Of a stretch of 64,000 nt of DNA, positions 22,001 to 32,111 are shown piece by piece (the first letter of the stretch is position 1; every line of letters starts with the position of its first letter). The stretch is from positions 248,001 to 312,000 of the forward strand of contig JASJZH010000002.1 in the NCBI GenBank assembly GCA_037178975.1, read 5' to 3'. The position numbers and the translations under genes are program-made. The notes below the pieces were generated by a model. The model did no database searches, was not told the origin of the DNA, and worked only from the letters and a program-made list of their open reading frames with translations. This stretch comes from Oscheius tipulae. Lineage: Eukaryota; Nematoda; Chromadorea; Rhabditida; Rhabditidae.

Positions 22001-22444
22001 AAATCGATTTACAGCAGAATCGTTCCGCCAACTTTCGCAGCTCTACTGTCGCTTTAAAAATTGTTTGAGTTAGTTGAAGAGACAGCATTATCGCTTCACA
22101 CTACTTGTTCCTCGTGTAGCTTTTAAAATCGCTTTAGAACCGGTCAGGTCAACACCATTGGAAAATGTTCCATAAGAAGCTTACGGGTTCATCCTCATAT
22201 TTAGTCTTATTCACTTCTTCCTTCCATAAAACCGTCCTAAATTCTTCATTTCCAGGGCGCCGGCGTCGTCACAACACGCAGCCACGTCCATTACGTCGTC
22301 ACCGAAAACGGAATCGCTCAGCTCTGGGGCAAGAACATGCGTCAGCGAGCCTACGAGCTGATCAAGATAGCCCATCCGAGCCAGCGCGAGAGCCTCGAGA
22401 AGGCTGCCTTCGAGCGCCTGAAGTGCATGCCCTCGGCTGACTAG
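19044..22444 (+). CDS. acer-1: Mitochondrial acetyl-CoA hydrolase / acetate:succinate CoA-transferase
   Basis: Nine exons: 19044-19096, 19261-19417, 19858-19957, 20004-20152, 20196-20286, 20658-20849, 21343-21660, 21704-21867 and 22256-22444. The protein starts with a basic, Ser/Ala-rich mitochondrial presequence (MLSRLSSRALSTSNAASR). It covers the whole class-I CoA-transferase/acetyl-CoA hydrolase fold: HGIAATPTPLL; GYCSLGTSVD; NMPRTFGDSIIH; GIGAVPDACL; HTEMFSDG, whose glutamate matches the family's active-site Glu; and GAGVVTTRSHVHYVVTENG near the C-terminus. The closest known worm protein is C44B7.10/ACER-1, which sets acetyl-CoA levels. Joining exons 2 and 3 in frame needs a GC donor at 19418 (AAA|GCACGT), with no usable GT. 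A tRNA gene sits in the intron after 20849. Its 3' end converges on Asterix, with 243 bp between coding ends. Confidence 0.93.
20947..21030 (+). tRNA. tRNA-Tyr(GTA) with an 11-nt intron
   Basis: The 84-nt gene folds as a complete cloverleaf. The acceptor stem is CCGTCGA/TCGACGG with discriminator A. The D arm is GCTCAGTTGGTAGAGC, the T arm is ACTGG-TTCGAAT-CCGGT, and the anticodon stem is GAGGA/TCCTT. The anticodon is GTA at 20980-20982. An intron at 20984-20994 follows position 37, as is usual for eukaryotic tRNA-Tyr. A T-run just after the gene (tctttttt) is a Pol III terminator. It lies sense-strand inside an intron of the acetyl-CoA hydrolase gene. Confidence 0.96.
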
Positions 22445-22687
22445 AGAATCTTTTCCCATCACAAAAAATAGCCAGAAACGGGTATTTTTCCACCATCCCT
22501 CCTCGTATATTCCTGCCCCTACATTTTCACTTTTCGTAGAATTGTTTTAGACCCACCCTTCTCTTTTGAGCCGGTATTTCCACTTTTTTAGCCTGTCAAA
22601 TTTCTTGCATAAACTTTTACAGATGGGCTTTTTTATACGGTGAAATAACTTAAAAATGGGCTTACAACACTAAAATAAAAGGCGAAA

Positions 22688-23607
22688 TCACATCAGGGAG
22701 ACCCAGGGTGGAATGATCGGAGTGGGATTCTGGAGGTAGCTCATGACGACGGCAGAGACGGAGAGCCTGAATCCGGTATTTTTTGGCATAAAAAGGATAA
22801 ATACATGAAACTGCTGAGAATCTGCTTGGTGTCGTCGATGTTGCGCGTGTTGGCGTAGCTGACGCAGCTGCAGAGCAGGGCGATCCAGGCACACCATTTT
22901 AGCTGAAAATTTCGAAATGTAGCTTTTGCAACCAGAAATCTACGGTTTTATGTTACCGTCTTTGGCCGGAATCAGGACTATGCATCGAAAGAATCTCCGT
23001 GCAAAAATGACGCCAGGATTGCACCAGCTCAAATTTGAAAAAATCAGCCCGAATCGACGAGTCAGAGCATTTATCTCAAAATCTACCTGGTACACCCTTA
23101 GCGTCATGTTTGCTGGAGGTTTATTTGTGCCGTAACAATCTCGAAATGACGCCAAGGTTGTATAAGGCGATTTTCGAAGAAAAACGCTGCACCTGATTTA
23201 CGCCTTTGACTCGAGTGCCCAAGTATAGTTTGCAGCAGTCTACAACTAATGTAATAAAGGTTCATGTAAATGAAGAGACTATTTTTCAGTGTAGGACCAA
23301 AAATAATGGTATTTAGCGGGCTTTCTCGAAGGTTTGCTTCGCCTATTCTATGCTGCTCAAAGTTTTCACAAGGAAAATCGGTAAATTTACCCGAAGCATG
23401 AGTCCGCACATGCTGAAGATCATTCCCAGGACGTTCATGTACTCCGGGAGTGCGTCATCGCCTGGCTGCGGCTGGCTGGGGTCGTTGACTGGAGGCTTGT
23501 ACCTGGAAAATGCTGTTTTTACTTTTCTAATAGATTTTTTGGGCAAAATGAGGTAGTTCCCACCTTTGAATTTTGTTTGGACGACGAGGATCGCTGCTGG
23601 ACTGCAT
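22688..23607 (-). CDS. WDR83OS: PAT complex subunit Asterix (WDR83OS homologue)
   Basis: Four exons (23564-23607, 23391-23502, 22805-22902, 22688-22766) with consistent phases give a protein of about 110 residues, the normal family length. Diagnostic stretches are [54 protein letters not shown] and [17 protein letters not shown]. These match human Asterix almost position by position, including the transmembrane segments. Asterix pairs with CCDC47 in the ER-membrane PAT complex, which protects polar transmembrane helices of nascent multipass proteins. Only the few residues after PPW differ from the short human end. Confidence 0.95.
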
Positions 23608-24338
23608 CTTGAGCTGTTTTACACTAAACAATGGAAATTTTCAGCGGAAAAGTGAAATAAAGAACGAGGAGGGGCTAGAAATTGGAGAAGGAAAGCGGCT
23701 AAAGGATTGTGCATGTCATTAGGCTCCCGTCACGAAATTGCACTACTGTAGCCATTTTGAAATAAAGGGCGCGCCGAATACTCTTAAAATTTCACAAGCT
23801 TTTCTTTTTTTATTCTGGTTTCCAATTTCCAAATATCTTTTTGCTCATTTCACGTGTAAAATGTACCTGGAAGGTTTCGCTGCTGATGCCAGACGTAAAC
23901 CTCATACAATTGCGCTAAAACGATAAAATTGGGAGCGTTCTATAAAAAAAATTTTGACGCTGTTAAACGGATTGCGCGATGTTTCTAAGCCGAGTAAATG
24001 CAAAAACAAGGTAGCACAAAAAGATTACACAGAAGTATAAGATAGCATGTTAAACTCGAAAAGTTAGCTGGAAAAGTTTTTGCAAGTGGTACGGAGTCCT
24101 ACTGGGGCATTTTACGTTGATTTCTCTCGAAAATGGCAGCTAAATGATGTAAAAATGTGGATGGAAAGGCAGAAAATGGCCTGAATTATGCCAATGTGGC
24201 TGAAGATCGTTTACCTGTACGTAAATCTTTCGTTAAAGTCGTTGCGTATCGTATTTTTGATTAAACGCCATCTGAGGTTCCTATATTACCACGTTCTTCA
24301 GCCTTTTTCCCGTTCCCTTTATCGTTTTTTCAGTCTTC
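23608..24338. other. Divergent promoter region between Asterix and the ZFC3H1-like gene
   Basis: I see no gene here. A polypyrimidine acceptor (cgttttttcag) precedes the ZFC3H1-like ATG and may be a trans-splice site. Confidence 0.4.
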
Positions 24339-27300
24339 ATGAGCGAAGACGCCCCTGCCGAGCCGATTTTTGCGAACGACATCGACGAGAGGTTCCCATT
24401 GCCGGAGAAGGAGGAAGGCGAGCTGTCAGACGACGACGAAGAGCGTCTAGAGGCCGGCACGAGTCAAACCGGGTACTTTTGTTCCACATTTCTTGTAAAT
24501 TTAAGTTATTTCAGGGTCCTTACCAGCAACTCGGAGTCCGAAATTGATCGAACAATCGCAGAGGTTAAGGTTTGTAACCCTTTACATAGCAAAACATTTG
24601 CAAATTTAGAAAGCGCTCGCCGAACAGGCACCGAACGACGACTCAACACCGATCGTCATCGAATCGCCAAAATTCCCGGCGCAGAATAGCTGCAAGAACA
24701 TGCTTGACCCCGAACACAACGAAAATCTGGCACTCGGCGCTATGAGCTCCGAATCGGTCACGGTACGCTTCTTGCCCCTTTCCATGCTAGATTTTCATTA
24801 AAAATAAACCCAAAACAGGTTGGCTGTCGTCCCTTTGGAGCCAATGTCCTTGTAGACCTGTTCACTTCTTATTTGGCGACTCTTTTCCACTCCTTTTCTT
24901 CTCAAAACAGCTTTTCATAACTCACAGCAACCGAATACGGATCGTCTGGGTCAAGAGTGGTGCCTCTTAGCAATGCACTAACTGTTTCCCTAATGCTTAA
25001 TGGGCTCTAACTTTGTGAGGCCATAGTTCAAGGCCGCAACCGCTATTATTAGGCAGTTTAGAAGCCACATCTACCACAGCTCGACAGCTTTGAAGTCACA
25101 ACCACCATAGTTAGACAAACTCTAAGGCCACAACTGCTATTTATAGACAATTTGAAGACCGCAAGTCCTTAAATTCGATTGCATGTTGTTTCTCATCTTA
25201 AAAAATCTCGGGCGGAGCCTCTGGTCCCTCGATGAGTCCAAGGCCTTAGTGTCTACGATAGTCCACAGGCAATTTGAAAGAGAGACGCGCATTCAATGAA
25301 AAATTCTTCCAGGAGAGCAGCTATGATTTCCGCAGCAAGCTACTGGATTTGATGAACGTCAAGACAGCCCAATCACAGAAAGTACGCTCGCCCGCGCCTC
25401 CAAATGGTAGGGTTCCCAATTTTTTGCCTCTAAAAACTGGCTTTACAGAGGAAAGATCTATGACCCCGGGCAGAATGGGGATTCTGGGGTTGGGGGATGG
25501 GCTCGCTTCGCCGCGGAGACCTTCAGATTACGCCCAACGTCAACGTCCGAGCCGCGACTCGCCTCCGAGACCGTCATCTCGTGGTCCCTACCAGCCTTAC
25601 GACGTACGGGCCAGTCAGCAGCGTGCCTCTGACGGCAAGAGAAAGAACAAGGAGCGCTGGACGACCGAAGAGAAGAGATTGAGAAATCGACCCCGAAAGA
25701 GCCGGAGCCCTTTGCGGACGAGCGAGAAGAGGAAGGATCGCCGAGAGAGGGACAGGAGAAGTTTTCCACTGCTAGGTAGTCAGTCTTTTTGGCTGTAAAT
25801 TTGCTATTTTTAGTGAGTCCCGAGCCTTCCGTCATCCGAATGCAGCCGGTTCTTCTAAAGGATATGATGCCTCCTCCTACGGCAGCGGAAATGCTGCAAA
25901 ATATTGAGAAGTTCGTTTCTTCTAATTTTCGCTTGGGAAAGATCGAGAACTAGCGAAATGTGGAGGATGAAGTATGACACTTCTACTTGCCAACTCAGAT
26001 GCTTCATGTGGCAAACCATGGAGAGAAGGGATGGGCGGATTGCGGATATCCGCGCTTTTTTGAAATGCGCATCCGCAACACTTTTTGGAAGTATGGATGC
26101 ATCCAAACCTCTTTGTGATTGCGAATGCATCTGCATCCACATTGATTTTTTCGAATCTGCTCATCCCTGATGGAGAGATAGCCGTGCGCACCAGCTCGTT
26201 CAAATCAAAATTTGCTATTTTCACTAGCACTTACTAGCAGGTGTGTACAAAAAGCGAATCAATAGTGCAAAAGGGTCGAAAACAAGTGGAAGATTTTAGA
26301 GATGTTTGAATGCTTTTTTTTCGGAGCGACCGTTTAAATAAATACTCTTTTATTTTTTAACAGACTATTGGCCCCCACAGGCCTCGTATTCTATCCGCCA
26401 TTTTTTCAGGAATAAAAAGACGCCTCCTGCCGGCCAGCAGATGACGAGCAATGAGTATCGCAACATGGTTCTGGGCACCCAACAGCCGCCAGCCGAAGCA
26501 GTCTTCCACTCGCGGGACGCCTTGGTGCGTTTCTTTTCCTCTTCCTTGCTAGGAAATTTCGAAAAGAACTCTGCGCGACCTTTGCCCTTATGGCGTAGTC
26601 GGTTATAGTCTGCTTCCAACGAAGAACGGCAGTTTGCATGACAGCCTCAAATGGCTCCCGTCACAAATTTCCAAAATTCGGCGTGATGTGTTCGAGTTTT
26701 TCGCTATTTTAGCTTGCAATCACTTTTTGTTATTTTGACATTGGCATTAAATTCAGGACCCAGGAATACCTGCTTGACAAAAGTATGTAAAATGGTGAAA
26801 ATCCAAAATTTGGAAATTTTTTCGTTGCGCGCAAACACTGAGCAGCTAGCGTCCTAATTCATGTGCCGCTTTTCGTAGCGTCTATAGCGCCCCAGCTTTA
26901 CAAAGCATGGGGTCGGATTCTAACTTCAATCCCCATATTGGTAGAAATCATTTTCCTATTCATAATCCACCGGGGAACGTCTTCATAAGGTTTTTTTCAG
27001 CCACAATCTCGTGACAATCACGACATCGTCGCGATGGATGTGAGCACGACGCCGGAGTTTCCGGAAAGGTCCTGCACCCCATTCGGACCGGCTCCTTCGG
27101 CATCCATGACCGGACATCGGAGTAGCCTCGAGACGGACGAATCGGCCCTAAGAATGCTGCTCATCGAACAGCTCAAGAAGAAACGAGTGGCCACTCCTGA
27201 TGAGGAAAAGGGAATGGCAGATGAACAGAAGTATTTGTGGGTTTTTAGATCATTTTTCTCGGGAGATAAGTTTGGATATCCACCAATAATTTAGGGTATT

Positions 27301-29464
27301 GAATCCCGGGCTTCTCGCGACCCAACTCTTAGTGTCTAGAGCACAGACTTGCTTTTTTCTAAAAAAAAAAAAAAAAAAAAAATACAGGAAAAACAAGACG
27401 GAGATGATTCATCTGGAGACGTCGATGAGGCAGCGGCTGGAGAAGATGCGACAGCTGACAGCGACCAGACGTAGCCTTCTGGAGCAGGTAGAGGCCGTGA
27501 TGAAGGAGATGACGAGCTGTCAAGAGGAATTCTGGAAGGAGAAGGAACGCAAAGACGTCCTTCGTCCCCTGCTCGAGGACTACGAATCGGAACAGATGCT
27601 CGCCTTTGGTTTGGATGAGTGAGTTCTTTTCTGAACATTATTCTGACGATCCATCGACTACTAGAGGTCACTACCGTAACCTACTTGTGTTCGTCGCGAT
27701 GCAGTTAAGTCTTGGCTGACTGCCACCCTTTTGGACATTTCAACGTCCGTATCGAGTTGTACACGAATTAGTTTTTTAAGTCCTGTCATGTTTCGCTTTC
27801 AAATGAAACCGAGAGACGAAAAAGAGTGAATTTTACCAAAAACGCTTCACTCACAGATTCAACTAAAAAAAGGCTAATGGGGAGAAGTTGCTCTGTCCAA
27901 CGTTTCAAAAGCGCGGCGAGCTGTGTCATTTTGGCTTAAAGACGGATCCTGTCACGTGAATTAATACCAGTAGAAATTTGAACAAACCGTTTGATTTTGC
28001 TTGCCCTTTTGCTCACTCCAAACCCTTATAAACCATCATTTCAGCTCTCTGCCCCTCTACTACAGTCGCCTGGAGCAGGAGACGAGCCAGCTTAAAGATA
28101 TCACCCTGTCTGCCCATCGGAATCGGCTGAAAACGCCGACGAGAGCTGTAGAGCCCGAAACCCCGTCCCGAGCTGCCATCGCCATTCAAACCTCGCCACC
28201 TCCTCCCTCAAAAACCGTCGTGGAACAGGCCGCGATCTCCAGCACCTCTGTGGACCAGGAAATGGATATCAGTCCAACAGACGTATGCTTAAATTCAGGC
28301 CGAAACAGTGGTTTTTTTTTTTTTAGAAAAACGAGATTTACCTGAGGGAAGTATTGCTTAAAAAGCAAGCATCGAAGACGACGCCTGCTGTGACCTCGAG
28401 CTCGCCGGAAAAAATTGTGCCCCAGCAGCCGGTCACCCCGCAAAATAAGGGCCACTATTCTCCACACTCGCCGGAAGCTCCGAGCTCGCCGATCAACTTT
28501 GCTGTCGAGGAGGAAAACGAGCCGAGTGAGTTGTGGACGAGGATCAAGAGGTGAGTACTTTTGTATTCGCTTAGACTGGGGTTCGACTCCCGTGTGGGTT
28601 AGTCCTTTGACCGAACCCCCAAATCACTCTCACAGAAAATTGTTCGCATCAGCTGTTGGTTGAATAATCAACATTTTTGACAAATTTCCCGCTCGTCTCC
28701 ATGATTTGCGCGCCGAATTCAAACAGGGGTATCGTCGGCTCACTTTAGTTACAGTATCGGCTATTTTTATCAACCATTCTCCTCCTAAATGCACTTGGTC
28801 CGAAGAGCGGCGATCAAACGATGAAAAAAATTGCAGAACTGCCGAATAACTAGACTCGAAAGTTTTTAAATTTTGATCTTCCGACTTTCTCGAATTTAAG
28901 ATCAATTTGGCGTGAGCAGAAGTGAAAACGCCGTTTCAATGCTAGTAAAACGCCGTGTACTGTCTATTTTCAGTAACACCTTCCCGATGCGTCTGCTCGC
29001 CCACGCCGGTGTCCAACTGCCGCAGACCTTGGAAGCCGGTCGCGAGATCTGCAGCTACGAGATAATGGGCAAATGCAAGAATGTCGATTGTCAAAAGTTT
29101 GTGTGGTGACTTTTCCTCCCTCCCCTCTCTTTTTGCAGTCGTCACCTGAAGGACAATATGCTGGATTTGCGCGAGGTCGTCTCGATGATTTTGTGGGGAG
29201 TTCCACAGCTCTCGGGAAGGGCCAAGGAGAGTGAGTTTTTCTTGTGCATTTCATAGTTGTGTATGCCCACATGAATCACAAAATTGAACCGAGTTATTTC
29301 CAGACCACTCGAGTCAGGTTGACCACGTTCTGAAGAAGCAGGACTCGGACGAGGACCGATTCGCCTTCATCCGTCGCCTCTTGCGTCCCTTGCTCACGGA
29401 CAGCGGTCTTCTGGAACACGGCCTACAAGATTTTATGGTACTGTTGGTTTTTTTGGTAGCTTAA
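24339..29464 (+). CDS. ZFC3H1: ZFC3H1-like zinc-finger protein (PAXT/nuclear RNA decay adaptor), short form
   Basis: Fourteen exons with matching phases: 24339-24472, 24515-24569, 24610-24762, 25313-25406, 25449-25775, 25814-25910, 26410-26524, 27001-27230, 27388-27618, 28045-28282, 28327-28550, 28974-29096, 29139-29230 and 29304-29464. The N-terminus has an acidic KEEGELSDDDEE motif like that of vertebrate ZFC3H1. An Arg/Ser-rich region follows (25560-25770), then a coiled coil (MIHLETSMRQRLEKMRQL region, exon 27388). A Cys-x7-Cys-x4-Cys-x3-His finger (CSYEIMGKCKNVDCQNRH) matches the zf-C3H1 family and spans exons 12 and 13. Vertebrate ZFC3H1 links the MTR4 helicase and exosome to polyadenylated nuclear RNA. 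The long C-terminal helical-repeat half of about 1000 residues is absent; the frame stops at 29464. Confidence 0.75.
26026..26169. mobile_element. 144-bp hAT-type MITE with 8-bp target duplication
   Basis: The ends are aagggatgggcgg and the near-inverse gctcatccctg. ATGGAGAG is present directly on both sides (26018-26025 and 26170-26177). An 8-bp duplication together with an AGGGATGGGC end is the hAT signature. There is no coding capacity. It sits in an intron of the ZFC3H1-like gene. Confidence 0.85.
27358..27382. repeat. Poly(A) run directly before an acceptor
   Basis: About 22 consecutive A residues precede the acceptor aatacag of exon 9. The usual polypyrimidine tract is missing here. 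Confidence 0.8.
28560..28760 (+). repeat. tRNA-derived SINE, family 1 (copy in an intron)
   Basis: A B-box (ggggttcgactcccg) is followed by the family tail atttgcgcgccgaattcaaa and an A/T-rich end. It lies in an intron of the ZFC3H1-like gene. Confidence 0.6.
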
Positions 29465-29845
29465 GAACTAGCTTTAGGTGGTCTGAAAGCCAATGTAAGT
29501 CTAGCGCGATTTCAGAGGTCCCTTGCCAAAAATTTCATGGTATCCCCTCCCTTTTTAACGCCTTTGTCACCCCCTAACATATCACGTTTTATCGGTTTTG
29601 GTACCCCTATTGTCTGTGCAAACTCGCGCGGGAAGGATCAACGACACGAGCCTGCTGCATCTCTTCAACTCTCTTCCCGTGTGATTCTAACGTATATTGG
29701 TATCTAGAAAAAAATATTAAGATTCTGTGCATAAGAGAGTTAATAAAGTTTATAAAAAGTTCTGTGGCTACAAATTCTGGCCTTATCAGACAGCAGCTGC
29801 CAGTCAAAAGGGGTTTTTTGGGGGGCTGGAAACTTGATAAATGCA

Positions 29846-30840
29846 ATGGGAAGAGAAGATTCTCAATTCCTGGTTCATAATGCCGATCAAGAGACCGTCG
29901 TCTTCGACTACGGAGGAGTCTGTCTATCCTGAACTATGAGGGACTGTCAAGAGTCCTGATGGACCTGGCAGCCAATTTGGGAACGACGGCGGAGAAGCTG
30001 CCGGAGGATATGCTTCAGAAGGTGGGTTTAAAGAGAAATAGACGCGGAACTGGTCATAGAGAGAGAAACTCAGAAACAGACCGTCTTCATTTTTCCGACT
30101 TAAAAGTTCAAAAGTCTTTACTACAAAAGCGCCGAAAGATAAGCATAGACAGTGACAGCGAATGTGCCACATGACGATGCACCGTATCCCTTCAGGTCAC
30201 AAATTCCGGAGGTTGGGAAACTCATGACAGGCAAAGTGACTTGTGAAGAGGTTGAAGATTATGGGTCACCTGGATGATGTAAGTTATCAAAACCTCTGCT
30301 TTGCAGAAGTCTTGACGAGATTCAAAGCCGCCAATTCAAAGACCGTGTTTGAAGTTTGGGATACAATCTTGTCCTCCTGACAAGCTCTTGAAATAACTAT
30401 CCAAGCTTATCTCAAGGCAAAAAACAACAATTCAAGAAAGAGAACAAATTGAGAATAAACCACTGACGACTTGAATTGGGGAGACGAAAAACCGGGAAGA
30501 GAAGAAAAAAATGGCGTGAGCATGAAAATACGTACGTAATACTGCGTATGGACGGAAATTTAAAATTAAGAAAAGGGATACAGACTCAGAGGTGGCCAAG
30601 ATCAGGGCGACCTTACACATTGTGTCTCTCTGTATCTATGGCTGTTTTCTGTCCTTATGACTCTCTCTGTCCCTCCGCCTGTCTCACTCTGATTGAAAAA
30701 CTACGGTAGTTTTTAGATAACCTAGTCCAAAATTAAGTCTCTACTCGGCTCCGAACCTGAGGAAGTCGTTTTCTTCGACGACCTAGAAGAAAATCTGGCG
30801 GTTCCTCGAGAAATGGGCTGGACCGGCATCCGTATAGGTC
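29846..30840 (+). pseudogene. Degenerate HAD-superfamily phosphatase
   Basis: Motif I of HAD hydrolases is readable (TVVFDYGGV, 29896-29922). A few codons later the frame stops, and the expected cap-helix text (EGLSRVLMDLAANLG) continues in another frame. A second piece (KLMTGKVTCEEVEDYG, about 30218-30268) resembles the family's 'M.GeIt..E' segment. The last piece (PEEVVFFDDLEENLAVPRE, 30748-30810) is motif IV with its two Asp, as in ACAD10- or sEH-type HAD domains. Motif II (SN/T), the motif III Lys and the region between are missing. I read this as a pseudogene with frameshift and internal deletion. A live gene with unusual splicing is less likely. Confidence 0.55.
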
Positions 30841-31159
30841 GCAGTTTATTAAGATTTGTCCTGTTTTTCATCTATTCGTATCTCGAGGCCCGCCAGCCAG
30901 CTGACTATGTGTAGTTCTAGTTTTTTCCCTAAAATTCCGAACAGTATGAAAATGGAAAAGAGAGTGAGAGTGAGACACAAGAGTCTCCGACCGAGACACA
31001 GGAGAGAGGTCAGTTGAAATGTTCTTTTCGAGCAAAACCAATATCGATCAGTTTAATTTTCTCCAGTCATGCATCTAAGAGAAAACTTAAAGTATTTGTA
31101 TGTTGTAAAACCTGCCAATCAGCCTCCAGGGCAGATCGGGTTCCTCTTATTTTGCTTAT

Positions 31160-32111
31160 TCAAGTGTTTCTTTTACTTTCAGAAAAAATAAAAGCTAGTG
31201 GCTCCGAAAATTCATATGTCAACCGAAAAGCTGTATACTCCGCGTTTCTAGTTTCCGGGGCTGCAAAACCCTGTGTTCCGACACTGGAAACGAGAACTAG
31301 TAGAGACGGAGAGGCAGAAAATATAACCAAATGCCTTTGAAAGCAATATGAACCAACCAAAAAGTGAAAGATTCGTTGTCTACATTGTATCTAGCCAATC
31401 CAAAATCGCCCAATTTGACTATATACAAGACTCCACTGAGCAAAATGCTGCAAATGCTAATAACATTGGCCTTATCCTGAGGACTTGTTTGGATTGATAT
31501 CTCGGTAAATAATATCGTGGTTATGTAGAAAACTAATAGCGTTTGCTATTTGTAGAGCTCATTTACGTAGTAGGTGTCGAAAGATAGACGTTTTTTTCGC
31601 TGACCTAGTTTGCATTTCAGTTTCCTGAAAGGCACCACATATACATTCCCGTATGCTACCATTTTACATATATTTTTTCGGTAGCCATCTTTTTCTCCAC
31701 TTTATTACGAGCAGGCCAATTCAATTTGAGCACAACATACCTGAAATTGTCATTGTTTCTTTTTTTCATTTCTTTTTACCCGAACAGTTTTATTTCCACC
31801 AGACTAAGATAGCCAAAGGAGCCGTGAGATAGATGTCTGATGACTGTCAAATCGGAATAATTCATAGAAAACTCTGGCCAGTTCTAAAATGAAATGATAC
31901 TAGCTTTTATAACAGGCGGTTTTGTCGCTTTTCCATTAACAGAAGTTTCTTTTACAGTTGACTTGTTTCTAAACAAGTGAAAGGACTTGGCAGCGTATTT
32001 GGGTATTAATGTTGGCATGCAGTTGTGCGGACGCCATTGCACTTTAGTAGTAGAGACTAGGGTTGTTTCTGATACTAGGGAGTTTCCGATGACCTTAGAC
32101 GGTAGAACCAT
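31160..32111 (-). pseudogene. Degenerate protein kinase, possibly ROCO/TKL-like
   Basis: On the minus strand successive blocks of a kinase domain appear in order: the beta-3 lysine (KYAAKSFHLF, about 32000), a helix-C/beta-4-like block (VIRHLSHGSFGYL), the catalytic loop (FLHNHDIIYRDINPN, about 31515-31550), the Mg loop (VKLGDFGLARYN, about 31405-31440) and the APE region (VGTQGFAAPETRN, about 31270-31310). A TGA interrupts the frame just before ALQIANAISF, and a one-base shift separates the RD and DFG blocks. The C-lobe after APE is not found. The long RD-to-DFG segment recalls LRRK/ROCO kinases, but the family assignment is tentative. Confidence 0.55.

Noticed and set aside
29924..30172. 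Minus-strand 82-codon frame
   Set aside because: Opposite the HAD remnant, no motif; the plus-strand HAD motifs explain the region better.
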